Positions 32,154 through 41,207 of a DNA stretch of 64,000 bases are shown in pieces. Position numbers and translations under genes: made by a program. The DNA is from an uncultured Dehalococcoidia bacterium (GTDB lineage: Bacteria > Chloroflexota > Dehalococcoidia > Lucifugimonadales > CATQGZ01). The number at the start of each line of letters is the position of its first letter. Positions within the stretch are counted from its first letter, which is position 1. The notes under the pieces are model-generated. The model had not been told where the DNA came from. It did not search any database and saw only the letters and a program-made list of their open reading frames with translations. The stretch lies in contig OY282365.1 in assembly GCA_958295685.1 (NCBI GenBank), positions 930,001-994,000 on the forward strand, read 5' to 3'.

Positions 32154-33029
32154 CTATGAGTCGATCAGGTCGAGGCTGAAGTCCAGGGCTCCGGATGAGT
32201 GGGTGAGCGCGCCGACGGATATGAGGTCGACGCCGGCGGCCGCCACTTCCCGAACGTTCTCCAGAGATATGCGGCCGGACGCCTCCGTCAGCGCTCTGCC
32301 GGCCGCAAGCCTGACGGAGGCGGCTATGTCGGCGGCGGTCATGTTGTCGAGCAGCAGTATGTCAGCGCCGGCGGAGACGGCTTCCTCGACCTGGGCCGGC
32401 TCCTCTATCTCCACCTCGATCTTCAGAGTGTGCGGGGCGTTGGCGCGGGCCTTTCGGATGATCTGGGCGAGGCTCATCCCCTGCGCGCGGAGCGCGGCTG
32501 CGTGGTTGTCCTTGATGAGCACGCCGTCGTCGAGGCCGCGCCTGTGGTTGACGCCTCCGCCCGCGGCCACGGCCCGCTTCTCCAGGCTTCGCAGGCCGGG
32601 CGTAGTCTTGCGCGTGTCCAGGATGCGGGCGCGGTATCCCGCGACTTCGCGGACGTACCTGGAGGTCTCGGTGGCTATGCCGCTCAGCCTTCTGACGAAG
32701 TTCAGGGCCGTCCTCTCCGCCGTGAGCAGCGCCGCGACTGGGCCGCAGACGGAGCCGACGACCATGCCGGGGTCGAGGCTGGCGCCCTCTTCGGCCCTGG
32801 CTTCGGTCTCGACCTCCGGGTCTACGCGGCGGAACACGGCCAGCGCGGTTTCCAGTCCGGAGAGGACTCCATGCTCCTCGGCAACGAGGAGCGCCTGCCC
32901 GGTCAGTCCGGGAGGGATGAGCGCCTCGGTCGTGACGTCGCCGCCCCGGACGTCCTCGGCGAGGGCGCGGTCTATGATGGCTTCGGTGTCGGGGGTGATC
33001 GGCCGCAAGGCCGCCTCGGCCCTACCCAC
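32154..33029 (-). CDS. nadC: Nicotinate-nucleotide pyrophosphorylase (carboxylating)
   Basis: 291 residues (GTG start at 33029). Motifs: DVRGGDVTTEAL near the N-terminus, TALNFVRRLSGIATETSRYV near 112-131, ILDTRKTTPGLRSLEKRAV near 145, GGGVNHRRGLDDGVLIKDNH near 165, and the C-terminal ISLENVREVAAAGVDLISVG stretch. It turns quinolinate plus PRPP into nicotinate mononucleotide. nadA lies directly upstream on the same strand, but no nadB is present here. Confidence 0.95.
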   Translation of the reverse strand: MGRAEAALRPITPDTEAIIDRALAEDVRGGDVTTEALIPPGLTGQALLVAEEHGVLSGLETALAVFRRVDPEVETEARAEEGASLDPGMVVGSVCGPVAALLTAERTALNFVRRLSGIATETSRYVREVAGYRARILDTRKTTPGLRSLEKRAVAAGGGVNHRRGLDDGVLIKDNHAAALRAQGMSLAQIIRKARANAPHTLKIEVEIEEPAQVEEAVSAGADILLLDNMTAADIAASVRLAAGRALTEASGRISLENVREVAAAGVDLISVGALTHSSGALDFSLDLIDS

Positions 33030-33172
33030 CGCCTCCGGCCCATGCCGGCGGCCGGAGGGTGGATTCCCGTCCCGTGTCGTGTACGGTGCAGGCTTTTCGG
33101 GGTAATGACGGAGAGGCTTTCACGCCGACGATGGGGCTGGGGCTGTGAAATTCCATGGCAAGAGCCGCGCGG

Positions 33173-34378
33173 CTAGACGACCGAGAGCATTCGGTCGAGG
33201 GCGACTCTGGCATACCCGGCGATCTCCGGGTCCACCGAGATCTCGTTCACGACCACGCCCTCGTTGAGGCCGTCCAGCACCCACAGCAGATAGGCAGGGT
33301 GGATCCGGTACATGGTGGCGCAGGGGCAGACGACGGAATCGAGGCAGAAGACCGTCTTGTCGGGATTCTCCGCGGCGATCCGGTTGACCAAGCTGATCTC
33401 GGTGCCGACGGCCCAGACCGTCCCCGCGGGAGCGTCTTCGATCGACTTCTTGATGAACTCTGTGGAGCCGTCGGAGTCCGCCTCCCGGACGACCTCCATG
33501 ACGCACTCAGGGTGGACCACGACGTGAACGTCGGGGTACCTCCGGCGGGCCTCCTCGATCTGCGCCACGGTGAATCTGGTGTGTACGGAGCAGTGGCCCT
33601 GCCAGAGGATCACCTTGGCCCTACGCAGGTCTTCTTCAGTGTGGCCGCCCATCGGCTTGAACGGGTTCCAGACGATCATCTCGTCCAGGCCGATTCCCAT
33701 CTTGAGGCCTGTGTTCCTGCCGAGGTGCTGGTCCGGCAGGAACAGGATCTTCCCACCCTTGTCCAGCGCCCACCGGTAAGTGGCGGAGGCGTTCGAGGAC
33801 GTGCAGACGATCCCGCCGTTCCGGCCGCACATCGCCTTGATGTCCGCGGTTGAGTTCATGTACGTGATGGGGGTTACGGCGCCCTCGCCCAGAGCGTCGG
33901 TGAGGTCGTCCCAGCAGTCGAGGACGTCATCGGCGTGGGCCATGTCGGCCATTGAGCATCCGGCCATCAGGTTGGGCAGGATGACCCTCCGTTCGGGCCC
34001 GCCCAGGATGCTGGCCGTCTCGGCCATGAAGTGGACGCCGCAGAAGATGACGTATTCCGCGTCCTCCTGCCGCGCCGCGAACTGCGACAGCTTGAAGGAG
34101 TCTCCGCGGAAGTCGGCGAAGCGGATAACCTCGTCCCTCTGGTAGTGGTGGCCCAGTATCACGAGTCGGCGGTCGAGGGCGGCCCTAGCCTCCTGTATGC
34201 GCCTGCCCAGCTCCTCCGGCTCGATTCGCATGTATCCGGTCGGCAGCTTCTGCCAGCGGACGCCGACCTCAAACTCCTCCAGGAGAGTCCTGGACTTAAG
34301 CTCTTCGTCGGTCTGGCAGAACGCCGACTGCTCGACTTCGGTGATCGGTATGGTCGGCTCTCTGAGTCTGACTACCAT
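33173..34378 (-). CDS. nadA: Quinolinate synthase
   Basis: 401 residues (ATG 34378). The three [4Fe-4S] cysteines are in FCGVHFMAE, VHPECVMEV and SVVCPCATM. VILGHHYQRDEV near residue 70, MNSTADIKA and FLPDQHLGRNTG complete the signature. An N-terminal extension of about 40 residues is longer than in E. coli NadA. It condenses iminoaspartate with dihydroxyacetone phosphate. It is read together with nadC after a 143-nt gap in which I see no gene. Confidence 0.95.
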   Translation of the reverse strand: MVVRLREPTIPITEVEQSAFCQTDEELKSRTLLEEFEVGVRWQKLPTGYMRIEPEELGRRIQEARAALDRRLVILGHHYQRDEVIRFADFRGDSFKLSQFAARQEDAEYVIFCGVHFMAETASILGGPERRVILPNLMAGCSMADMAHADDVLDCWDDLTDALGEGAVTPITYMNSTADIKAMCGRNGGIVCTSSNASATYRWALDKGGKILFLPDQHLGRNTGLKMGIGLDEMIVWNPFKPMGGHTEEDLRRAKVILWQGHCSVHTRFTVAQIEEARRRYPDVHVVVHPECVMEVVREADSDGSTEFIKKSIEDAPAGTVWAVGTEISLVNRIAAENPDKTVFCLDSVVCPCATMYRIHPAYLLWVLDGLNEGVVVNEISVDPEIAGYARVALDRMLSVV

Positions 34379-34394
34379 ATCCCCCTAATCCCAA

Positions 34395-35669
34395 TCATGC
34401 CACGACCGCGCCCTTCAGCGACCACGGCCCTGTCCTCTCCACGCGGACGTCCACCACGTCACCCTTTCTGTCGCGCTCGTCTTCGAAGAACACCAGCTTG
34501 TCGTTTCTGTTGCGCCCGTACCACCTGCCGCGCTTTCGGCCCTCGGTCAGCACCCGCACCGTCTCCCCGTGCAATCGGGAGTTGATCTCGGTCAGGATGT
34601 CTTCCTGGAGGGTCTCCACGGCCTTCAGGCGGCGGGTCTTCTCCTCGGCAGGCACGTCGTCCTCCATCGTCCTGGCCGCGATGGTCCCCGCCCGTGTGGA
34701 GTAGGCTGCGGCGTGGAGCTTGTCGAACCTGACGTCTCGTATCATGTCCAGCGTCTGCTCGAACTGCTCGCCGGTCTCGCCGCAGAAGCCGACGATCACG
34801 TCTGCGCTCAGGGAGACGTTGGGAACGCGGGCGCGGATGCGGTCGACCAGCCTGCGGTAGTCGCCGCCGGCGTAGCCCCGTCTCATGCGGGCGAGTACGT
34901 CGTCGCCGCCGGCCTGGAAGGGCAGGTTGAAGTGCTCGCACACCTTGTCGAGCTCGGCCACCCTGTCGATTATGCGGTCCGTCATGTCGTTGGGGTGCGA
35001 GGTGAGAAAGCGGACGCGCTCCAGCCCGTCTATGTCGTTGACCTGGGCCAGCAGGTCTCCGAGGTCAGGGTTGTCGGGGAGGTCGTGCCCGTACGAGTCT
35101 ACGTTCTGTCCGAGCAGCGTGACCTCTTTGACGCCGCGCTCGGCGAGTAGCCGCGACTCGCGCACGACCTCCTGGACGGGGCGGCTCACGTCCCGACCGC
35201 GCCGGTACGGGATGATGCAGAATGAGCACATCTTGTCGCAGCCGTGGCTGATCGGTATGAAGGCGGTGACGTCCGGCTTCGCGGTCAGCGGCCCGACGCA
35301 GCCCTCGGCGTCTATGCCCAACCGGTCCCCGATGAGCGACAGCAGAGGCTCGAACTGCTGCGGCCGCATGAACACGTCCGCGTAGGGGAAGCGCTCCTCC
35401 AGCGGCGAGGTCTTCGGCCCCACCATGCAGCCCATCAGGGCGACGACCTTCTCCGGGTGCCGCTCCTTGAGCGGCTTGAGGCCGGTGAGCATCCCGACCG
35501 TCCTGTCCTCGGCGCTCTGGCGCACGACGCAGCTGTTCAGCACGATCACGTCCGCAGCCGCGGGCGAGGGAACGGGCGACAGCCCCATCTGACCCATCGC
35601 GCTCTCGAGGCGCTCGGAGTCCGCCTTGTTCATCTGGCATCCGATGGTCCAGATATGGTAGCTGTGCAT
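34395..35669 (-). CDS. miaB: tRNA-2-methylthio-N6-dimethylallyladenosine synthase
   Basis: 424 residues. An N-terminal UPF0004 domain with TIGCQMNKADSE, NSCVVRQSAEDR and MGCMVG supplies the auxiliary-cluster cysteines. The radical-SAM motif is HGCDKMCSFCIIPYRRG near 145-160, and a C-terminal TRAM domain ends with LKGAV. It adds a methylthio group to i6A37 of tRNAs. A tRNA-Ser gene lies just upstream, but its anticodon (GCT) is not of the class MiaB modifies, so the adjacency is probably accidental. Confidence 0.93.
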   Translation of the reverse strand: MHSYHIWTIGCQMNKADSERLESAMGQMGLSPVPSPAAADVIVLNSCVVRQSAEDRTVGMLTGLKPLKERHPEKVVALMGCMVGPKTSPLEERFPYADVFMRPQQFEPLLSLIGDRLGIDAEGCVGPLTAKPDVTAFIPISHGCDKMCSFCIIPYRRGRDVSRPVQEVVRESRLLAERGVKEVTLLGQNVDSYGHDLPDNPDLGDLLAQVNDIDGLERVRFLTSHPNDMTDRIIDRVAELDKVCEHFNLPFQAGGDDVLARMRRGYAGGDYRRLVDRIRARVPNVSLSADVIVGFCGETGEQFEQTLDMIRDVRFDKLHAAAYSTRAGTIAARTMEDDVPAEEKTRRLKAVETLQEDILTEINSRLHGETVRVLTEGRKRGRWYGRNRNDKLVFFEDERDRKGDVVDVRVERTGPWSLKGAVVA

Positions 35670-35687
35670 CTCTACTCGCGTGTCCGA

Positions 35688-35779
35688 TGGCGGAGGGAAT
35701 GGGATTCGAACCCATGACCCCGGTCACCCGGGGTAACCGCTTAGCAGGCGGCCGCACTAGACCTCTATGCGATCCCTCC
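35688..35779 (-). tRNA. tRNA-Ser (GCT), CCA encoded
   Basis: On the minus strand a 92-nt tRNA begins GGAGGGATCGC and ends TCCCTCCGCCA: the 7-bp acceptor GGAGGGA/TCCCTCC pairs, followed by discriminator G and encoded CCA. The anticodon stem-loop reads CCGCCTGCTAAGCGG with anticodon GCT. A long variable arm (ACCCCGGG/CCGGGGT) is typical of serine tRNAs, and the T-loop is GGGTTCGAATCCC. Confidence 0.95.
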
Positions 35780-35840
35780 GAACGTTGTGCTTCGTAATAT
35801 AGCAGGGGATGCGGACGCTCATCAAGGGTTTGGATTGTGA

Positions 35841-35855
35841 AATCCGACACTTTCG
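35841..35855 (+). repeat. Solo inverted unit of the A-type leader family
   Basis: AATCCGACACTTTCG is identical over 15 nt to the inverted unit of leader element A3 (59971-59985). No unit array, core or promoter is nearby, so it may be a relic or a single binding site. It sits between the tRNA-Ser gene and the end of the accessory operon. Otherwise the gap 35780-36006 shows nothing recognisable. Confidence 0.45.
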
Positions 35856-36006
35856 GGATTTGTGTTCAGCATTTCGTCGTCAAACGGCCATTGGGTGACT
35901 CTTTCATGCTATGCGGATTTGGCATGGAACGCCAATCACCGACCTTATCGTCAAGAGGTTCACAGAATGCGTAAGCGGCGGTCGGGAGGGACTACGAGGG
36001 AGTACC

Positions 36007-37089
36007 CTAGGAGCCGTGGGCTGGCGCGTCGGTGTCATGTGGAGGCCCAAGGACAGCAGTTCGGTCCTTGTCAATGGCTGAGACCGGTCCACCGTAGGAG
36101 GCGGGGACAGCAGCACTGCCAGAGGGTGAGTTCATTCTTTCCGCTAACGCTGCGGCTCTTTCTTGAATCCTCCGACCTGCGTCCTTCAATCGGAAAGCAT
36201 ATTGCGGATTGTCTCCAACTGCGTGGACTAACCCGTCAATGACCACAGTTTCCCACGCTCTCTCCCAAACCACACATGCTTCAAGGAACTTTTCGACTCG
36301 CTCATGAGTTGTGGGAGATTCTCCTTTCTTGTAGGGGCTACCAGTAGCTTGTCGCCATCCTCCGACTCGGGCGTGCTCAAAGGCTTGTGCAGGGCTCGCC
36401 TCAGGATGCTCTATAAGGTAAGGCACCATCTGGGTGGAGAGGAACCTGCCGCTGATCTTGTTTACCACAACATACTCTGCTAGCTGAGCTTGCCGCTCAT
36501 TGGCAAGACGGCCTACAGAATGAGCTATTGTGAAGTTCATGAGTCCATCTTCAAACATGGCACGGACCCGTGGCTGCAACCGTAGTACCCTTATCAATTG
36601 GGGCCATTCCGGTCCACCACCGAGTTTATCTCTGACAGAATCCCATTCGTCGGGATTTTCAAGAATACCCAAATCAGACAATGACTTCTTCAACGCCGTT
36701 AGCTTGGTCTCGGGGCTGAGTGACCGCGTCTGCAATACCCTGCTGACTTTTTTGAACGTGAGGTCTCTGGAAGATGGCCTAGGGACAACCTTGGCCCGTA
36801 GGCTCGGCAATTTCATCAACTGTGCGGCGCGCCATCTGCGCTCACCGTCATGCAGATCAAAGAAACCAGTCCATGCGGAGCCGTCAATCAGGATTGGAAA
36901 CACTGTGATCTCGTCCAGTTGTCCCACTAGTGCGATATTCTTTCCTAGGTCGATGAGATCTGCCGCATCGAATTCCTGCCTGAGATTCTCAGGGTCTGGC
37001 CTTATGAGTTCACAAGGAACTTCGACTATCGCGCCATACCATTCCTCTACAGGACTCAGCACTAGGGTTTCCAACTCGTTGGTACTCAT
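36007..37089 (-). CDS. ParB/Srx-like N-terminal domain protein
   Basis: 360 residues. Residues 20-105 follow the ParB-like fold: VPCELIRPDPENLRQEFD, LGKNIALVGQLDEITVFP, then DGERRWRAAQLMKL, the GERRxRA box of ParB nucleotide-binding domains. Residues 110-330 are helical without a recognised motif, and the C-terminal 40 residues are low complexity. No ParA partner is present. ParB-like domains bind CTP or act as nucleases; here it lies last in an operon with a HelD-like ATPase. The local DNA has a lower GC content than the flanks. Confidence 0.75.
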   Translation of the reverse strand: MSTNELETLVLSPVEEWYGAIVEVPCELIRPDPENLRQEFDAADLIDLGKNIALVGQLDEITVFPILIDGSAWTGFFDLHDGERRWRAAQLMKLPSLRAKVVPRPSSRDLTFKKVSRVLQTRSLSPETKLTALKKSLSDLGILENPDEWDSVRDKLGGGPEWPQLIRVLRLQPRVRAMFEDGLMNFTIAHSVGRLANERQAQLAEYVVVNKISGRFLSTQMVPYLIEHPEASPAQAFEHARVGGWRQATGSPYKKGESPTTHERVEKFLEACVVWERAWETVVIDGLVHAVGDNPQYAFRLKDAGRRIQERAAALAERMNSPSGSAAVPASYGGPVSAIDKDRTAVLGPPHDTDAPAHGS

Positions 37090-37110
37090 AATTCTCCCTG
37101 CATCATCCGC

Positions 37111-37860
37111 TTACAAGTTAGCTAGCCTTTGTTGCGCCTGTTGTATAGCCGCTTGAGGCGCGTTACTGGGTACGCCGGTCTGCAACATCACCCAGCTGGT
37201 CAGTTGTTGACCCAATGATACTTGTGCCTGTATTAATCTTCTATTGAGATCTTGAATCCGTTGAGCGTCCCTCTGGAAACTGAATCGCATTGGCTGATTC
37301 GGGAGATCAGGGATGACGTTTTGAATATCTGCGTATGGGAGACCGTAGAATCCCGACAGGATTTCGCCAAGGCTCCCATCTTCAATCATTCTTGACTGAA
37401 TCTCTTGGAGAGCAGCCCAGTCTTGGCGTTGTATTGCCTGCCGTTGTTCTTGGATATTATCGGCAGTTCGGACACTTCTAGTCGTTGCCTCACGAGTGCT
37501 GAGGTCTCGACTCCTAAATCTTCGCATTGATGCCAAATCCCCAGCAAGTAAAGGAACCGTTTGGGGTTGATCTGACTGGGGGTTTTTCCAGACATACCAA
37601 GTAGCTTTGTAAATGAAACGATCTCCGAATGGCATAGCATTAAACGTGAAGTAGCCCGGAATCCTCCGGCGAAAGGCGTCCCTGCCAACCCTTTGGGCAT
37701 TCCTGAATCGGCCTTCATAGACCCCGGGATGATGCCCCCCGTTTGGAGAATAGCCTAGGGCTACCTGGAGTATTTCATCTAATGTTGCACCGAACCTACG
37801 ATGAGTCAGGTAGAGACCAATGCTAAGGTTATCACGCTGTGTTTCGATACTGGGTGTCAA
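37111..37860 (-). CDS. Hypothetical protein of the accessory operon
   Basis: 249 residues without a recognised family. The first half has many aromatic and basic residues (RRRIPGYFTFNAMPFGDRFIYKATWYVW near 67-92). The second half is a helical, Gln-rich coiled-coil-like segment (QEQRQAIQRQDWAALQEIQSRM, later QRDAQRIQDLNRR). It is encoded between the HelD-like gene (68-nt gap) and the ParB-like gene (22-nt gap) with the same low-GC composition. Function unknown. Confidence 0.6.
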   Translation of the reverse strand: MTPSIETQRDNLSIGLYLTHRRFGATLDEILQVALGYSPNGGHHPGVYEGRFRNAQRVGRDAFRRRIPGYFTFNAMPFGDRFIYKATWYVWKNPQSDQPQTVPLLAGDLASMRRFRSRDLSTREATTRSVRTADNIQEQRQAIQRQDWAALQEIQSRMIEDGSLGEILSGFYGLPYADIQNVIPDLPNQPMRFSFQRDAQRIQDLNRRLIQAQVSLGQQLTSWVMLQTGVPSNAPQAAIQQAQQRLANL

Positions 37861-37927
37861 GGTAATCCCTCCAATCCTTTCTCTTCTCTATCCCGTAAAA
37901 TCCGATCCCGACTTCCAAGCAGGCCGT

Positions 37928-40168
37928 CTACCCCCGATACCGACTGATGCCTCGGTCGGAGACGGCCTTGAGTATCGGCGACTGCTGCCCGGACCAGTGG
38001 ATGCCGAGGTAGTGCTTGGCCCTAGTGGTCGCCAGATACAGCAGCTTCTTGTTGAAGAGCGTGTCGGTGAACGACTCGTTGACGCCCATCACGATGACAC
38101 CGTCGTACTCCAGCCCCTTGACGTCCGAGATGCGGGCGAGGACGGTCCGCGAGTCGCTGTGCCTCATCTGGTCGACGAGGTCTATATCGCCGATGCCCCG
38201 CTCGCCGCAGAACTTCCGGAACCTGTTCAGGTTGGCCCGGTCCCTCACCAGAATGGCGACGACGGCGTCCTCCAACCCCTCCAGAGACCGGACACGCTCG
38301 ATGTCCTCGATGACGCCCTCGGACATCTCGGTGATGTTCCTGTACCGGCTGTACTCGACTCGGTGACCCTCACGGTCGAACGGAATCGGCGCCGGGATGT
38401 TCTTGTCGAACGTCCTGAGGATTCGGTTGTTGAACTCGGTTATCTGCCTGGTCGACCTGTATGACCTGCGAGCGCGTTGGACCTCGATTTCCGAGCGCCC
38501 GAAGACGCGCTCCAGGTCTCTCCATCCCCTGACACCTCGGTAAGGGGTGAGCCTCTGGGCCGTGTCGCCCAGCACCGTAAACCAGTTGTTGGTGGAGCTG
38601 GCCGCAATCAGCTTGAACTCGATCGGCGAGATGTCCTGAGCCTCGTCGACCACGACGTGCCGGTATCTCCTCGCTATCGTGTCGTTCAAGAGGTGATCGA
38701 GATAGGCCAGCGCCCCCAGATCGGCGTCGTCGAATCCGCGCCTAGCGGCCGATTTCGCGAGCTCGGCCGGCACGTCCGTTCCGGCCAGGCGAGCCATCCT
38801 CTCCGAGTTCGACAGCAGGGCGGCGTACTCATCCTTGAAGTCCAGGTGTTTCCATGCCCTGCTGCACCAGCTCGCCACGGCAGCCCGTGTTTCGGTTCGT
38901 CTTCTCTCCCTCTCCCGGCGGTCTGCCTGAAGCCGGCCCGGGGCTGTCGACTGGACCGAGCGGGCGACCCTGTCTATGAAGTTCTCTCTCAGACGATTCA
39001 GCCGCTGTCCTCGCGCCGACGATCTAAGAAGGGCGTTCACCGTCGACCTGATCAGGTCCTTGGACACCCTCACGGAGTCGACCCCCGGAATCTCCAGAGG
39101 GAGTCGGAGGCATCTCTTTCTGATAGCGACAGCCGTCTCGGCCACGTGCCTTCCGATGGCGTCCGCCATGGCGAGCGACCCCTTGAACGTCTCGGCTCCC
39201 TCGTCGTAGAGGGTCATCTCACCTTCGGCCAGCAGGTTTTTCCAGATTTTCGGACGGACGGTTGTCCTCTTGGACAGACACCCGATCAGCCAGTCGCTGA
39301 ACCTTACTTGGTCGACGTGCTCCTGCACCCCCAGAGTCGGCAGGATATCAGCCGCGTACTCGATGAACGCCTGAGACGGCCCAACGAAGAGCGTCGTGCT
39401 CGGCGTGGGCCGCTCGCTTTCGGAAATCTCGTTGAACGGAGACAGCAGATAGGCGATCCTGTGCAGCCCGATCTCGCTCTTGCCGCTCCCCGCCGCGCCC
39501 TGGACTATCAGCGCCTTGTCGCTGACGTTGGCGATGTTCTCATACTGGTCGGGCTCTATCGTCTCGACGATTACCTGGAGGTGTCCGTCGTCGCGGCCGA
39601 CGCCGCTGACGGCCTCTTTCAGAACGTCCTGCCCGGCCGTGGAGGGCGCCGGAAGCTGGCGCCGGAATGTGTCGTTCAGGCTCTCCAGCTTACTATCGCG
39701 AATCCTGATGTATCGCTTGAGGTCGACCCTGGTCGGGATGTAACCCCTGGGGGCCGTGTACCCGTCCTCGTAGCTCTGCGTGTACCAGAGCTTTCCAACT
39801 GGGCTTGTCCAACTGAAGACGTCTTTGCCGGGGATGTGGACGATCCCCAGATATATGGTCTGCAGTGGCGACCGAGCGCCGTTTGGCTCGTCGTCCGGCG
39901 GTTCCGCGTCGGCATCGGCTCGGTCCTTGCGGAAGTAGTCGAGGCGTCCGAAGTACGGCTGGTCGAGGGCCGAGTAGAGCGAATCGGCATTCGCTTGCAG
40001 AACCTCCTGAATCTTGTTCGCCGCCTCCTGGTGCGCCGCCTTCGCCGGCATCTGGCCCTCCAGGCTGAGACGCTTCTCCTCGATGTGCCGGATCACGTCC
40101 GCCAACTTCTCGGATTCCTCTCGATAGGCCAGTTTAAGGTATCGTCTGTCGTCTTCTGGCTGAAGCAT
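37928..40168 (-). CDS. HelD-like superfamily 1 ATPase/helicase
   Basis: 746 residues. An N-terminal helical hairpin (EESEKLADVIRHIEEKRLSL) precedes an RNA-polymerase-HelD-like middle part, with Walker A GAAGSGKSEIGLHR near 230, Walker B VVDEAQDISPIE near 505, and C-terminal SF1 motifs VKGLEYDGVIV and YLATTRAKHYLGIH. The length agrees with HelD (about 680-780), an enzyme that removes stalled RNA polymerase; UvrD-type DNA helicases lack this N-terminal region. In this operon a role in defence or DNA repair is also possible. Confidence 0.85.
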   Translation of the reverse strand: MLQPEDDRRYLKLAYREESEKLADVIRHIEEKRLSLEGQMPAKAAHQEAANKIQEVLQANADSLYSALDQPYFGRLDYFRKDRADADAEPPDDEPNGARSPLQTIYLGIVHIPGKDVFSWTSPVGKLWYTQSYEDGYTAPRGYIPTRVDLKRYIRIRDSKLESLNDTFRRQLPAPSTAGQDVLKEAVSGVGRDDGHLQVIVETIEPDQYENIANVSDKALIVQGAAGSGKSEIGLHRIAYLLSPFNEISESERPTPSTTLFVGPSQAFIEYAADILPTLGVQEHVDQVRFSDWLIGCLSKRTTVRPKIWKNLLAEGEMTLYDEGAETFKGSLAMADAIGRHVAETAVAIRKRCLRLPLEIPGVDSVRVSKDLIRSTVNALLRSSARGQRLNRLRENFIDRVARSVQSTAPGRLQADRRERERRRTETRAAVASWCSRAWKHLDFKDEYAALLSNSERMARLAGTDVPAELAKSAARRGFDDADLGALAYLDHLLNDTIARRYRHVVVDEAQDISPIEFKLIAASSTNNWFTVLGDTAQRLTPYRGVRGWRDLERVFGRSEIEVQRARRSYRSTRQITEFNNRILRTFDKNIPAPIPFDREGHRVEYSRYRNITEMSEGVIEDIERVRSLEGLEDAVVAILVRDRANLNRFRKFCGERGIGDIDLVDQMRHSDSRTVLARISDVKGLEYDGVIVMGVNESFTDTLFNKKLLYLATTRAKHYLGIHWSGQQSPILKAVSDRGISRYRG

Positions 40169-40177
40169 GACCTCTCC

Positions 40178-40453
40178 CTACTTCCGGTAGATGATTCCGG
40201 CTTCCCAGGCCTTGAACCACATGATGCACACCAGCATCGTCTCGCGAGACGCCCTGCGTTTATCGCGATGGCCGATGTGCCAGACCAGATGTCGGCGGCA
40301 CCAATATTCGCCCATATCTTCACAGATGAATCGTCGCTTGTGTTCGAGCGCGGCCCTCGCCGCGTCCGCTTGAAGTAAATATCTCTCCTTCTCTGAGCAG
40401 TCACTCTTCCTGGGCGTAAGTCCTATGTATCGATACATGTCGTCTGATCTCAT
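40178..40453 (-). CDS. Small hypothetical protein with Cys/His/Trp motif
   Basis: 91 residues from ATG 40453, preceded by AGGAGG. It contains CEDMGEYWCRRHLVWHIGHRD, where Cys and His residues could bind a metal, and ends AGIIYRK. It begins 24 nt after the HARE-HTH gene and stops 9 nt before the HelD-like gene, so it is part of the operon. No known family recognised. Confidence 0.6.
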   Translation of the reverse strand: MRSDDMYRYIGLTPRKSDCSEKERYLLQADAARAALEHKRRFICEDMGEYWCRRHLVWHIGHRDKRRASRETMLVCIMWFKAWEAGIIYRK

Positions 40454-40476
40454 GCTTCCTCCTGATGTCTGTCTTT

Positions 40477-40953
40477 TCACCATGGCACACTGTCCTCCTC
40501 GTCCGAGTCGTGCTGATCGTCAGCGTCGCGGTCGTCAGGCTGCCCTGTGTCAGCCCGCTCTGCCAGGTCCCACATCCCCCCACCGACGTTCGTGAAGCGC
40601 GGATCAATACTCAGGTGTGCGCCCACGTTGTTGACAGGGTCCAACCCTCCGATGTGAACACCCCTCTCCACAAGCCGATCATAGACATCACGTCTGTGGA
40701 GCGGGCCTTGGGCAGCCAGTATGTCCGCCATCACATCGCGCATATGTCTGTCAGTCGATCTCTTGGTACGCTCCCTGGGTGGCTCTGTTATCCGTTCCAA
40801 GTTCTCGAAATACCGCAGGCTCATGACGAGGGCACTATGCTGTTCATCGATCCGGAGTTTCTCTGCCTCCAGCCGCCCGATCGCCGCCTGCAGGTCACTG
40901 ATTGTTCCCGAGGAGGTTTCCTCGGGAGGGCTACCTGTAGTTTCCCTGGTCAT
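40477..40953 (-). CDS. HARE-HTH (winged-helix) domain protein
   Basis: 158 residues (ATG 40953 after AAAAGGAGAAG). A short coiled coil (AAIGRLEAEKLRIDEQHSAL) is followed by RHMRDVMADILAAQGPLHRRDVYDRL and then NVGAHLSIDPRFTNVGGGMWDLAE, the pattern of the HARE-HTH domain (HB1/ASXL/restriction endonuclease HTH). That domain occurs in restriction enzymes and DNA-modification sensors. The C-terminus is an acidic tail. It may target the other operon products to DNA. Confidence 0.72.
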   Translation of the reverse strand: MTRETTGSPPEETSSGTISDLQAAIGRLEAEKLRIDEQHSALVMSLRYFENLERITEPPRERTKRSTDRHMRDVMADILAAQGPLHRRDVYDRLVERGVHIGGLDPVNNVGAHLSIDPRFTNVGGGMWDLAERADTGQPDDRDADDQHDSDEEDSVPW

Positions 40954-41058
40954 ATCTTCTCCTTTTCCATATTATTCCATATGGATGGCTATAGCGGTAG
41001 TTTTAAAAACAGTGATGCGTATGGTCACTCACTTGTCGCTGACGCAGGACGTCTTTCA

Positions 41059-41157
41059 TTATGCGTCGGCTCTCGCTAGGCGTGCTTCCACGAGGAAATC
41101 TATAGCCTGGCTAGCTGCTTCACTGCGGATGCGTTGTTCCCATTGCCTGAAGTACAT
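41059..41157 (-). CDS. Very small ORF at the head of the accessory operon
   Basis: 32 codons starting MYFRQWEQRIRSE, preceded by AAAAGGAAAACAG. It is the first frame after the promoter at 41208-41236 and the palindrome at 41181-41195. It could be a leader peptide or a real small helical protein. Between it and the HARE-HTH gene (40954-41058) no other gene is evident. Confidence 0.4.
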   Translation of the reverse strand: MYFRQWEQRIRSEAASQAIDFLVEARLARADA

Positions 41158-41180
41158 CTGTTTTCCTTTTCTTTCCTCCT

Positions 41181-41195
41181 TGTCGGCCGCCGACA
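41181..41195 (-). promoter_or_regulatory. Palindromic operator candidate TGTCGGC-C-GCCGACA
   Basis: A perfect 7+7 inverted repeat just downstream of the -10 box of the accessory operon, overlapping the likely transcription start. Binding here would block transcription. The half-site TGTCGG resembles the units of the A-type leaders. Confidence 0.55.
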
Positions 41196-41207
41196 GAGAA
41201 TACTAAA

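Noticed and set aside
34395..35779. Functional link between miaB and the neighbouring tRNA
   Set aside because: The tRNA has anticodon GCT and reads AGC/AGU; MiaB acts on tRNAs reading codons that start with U.
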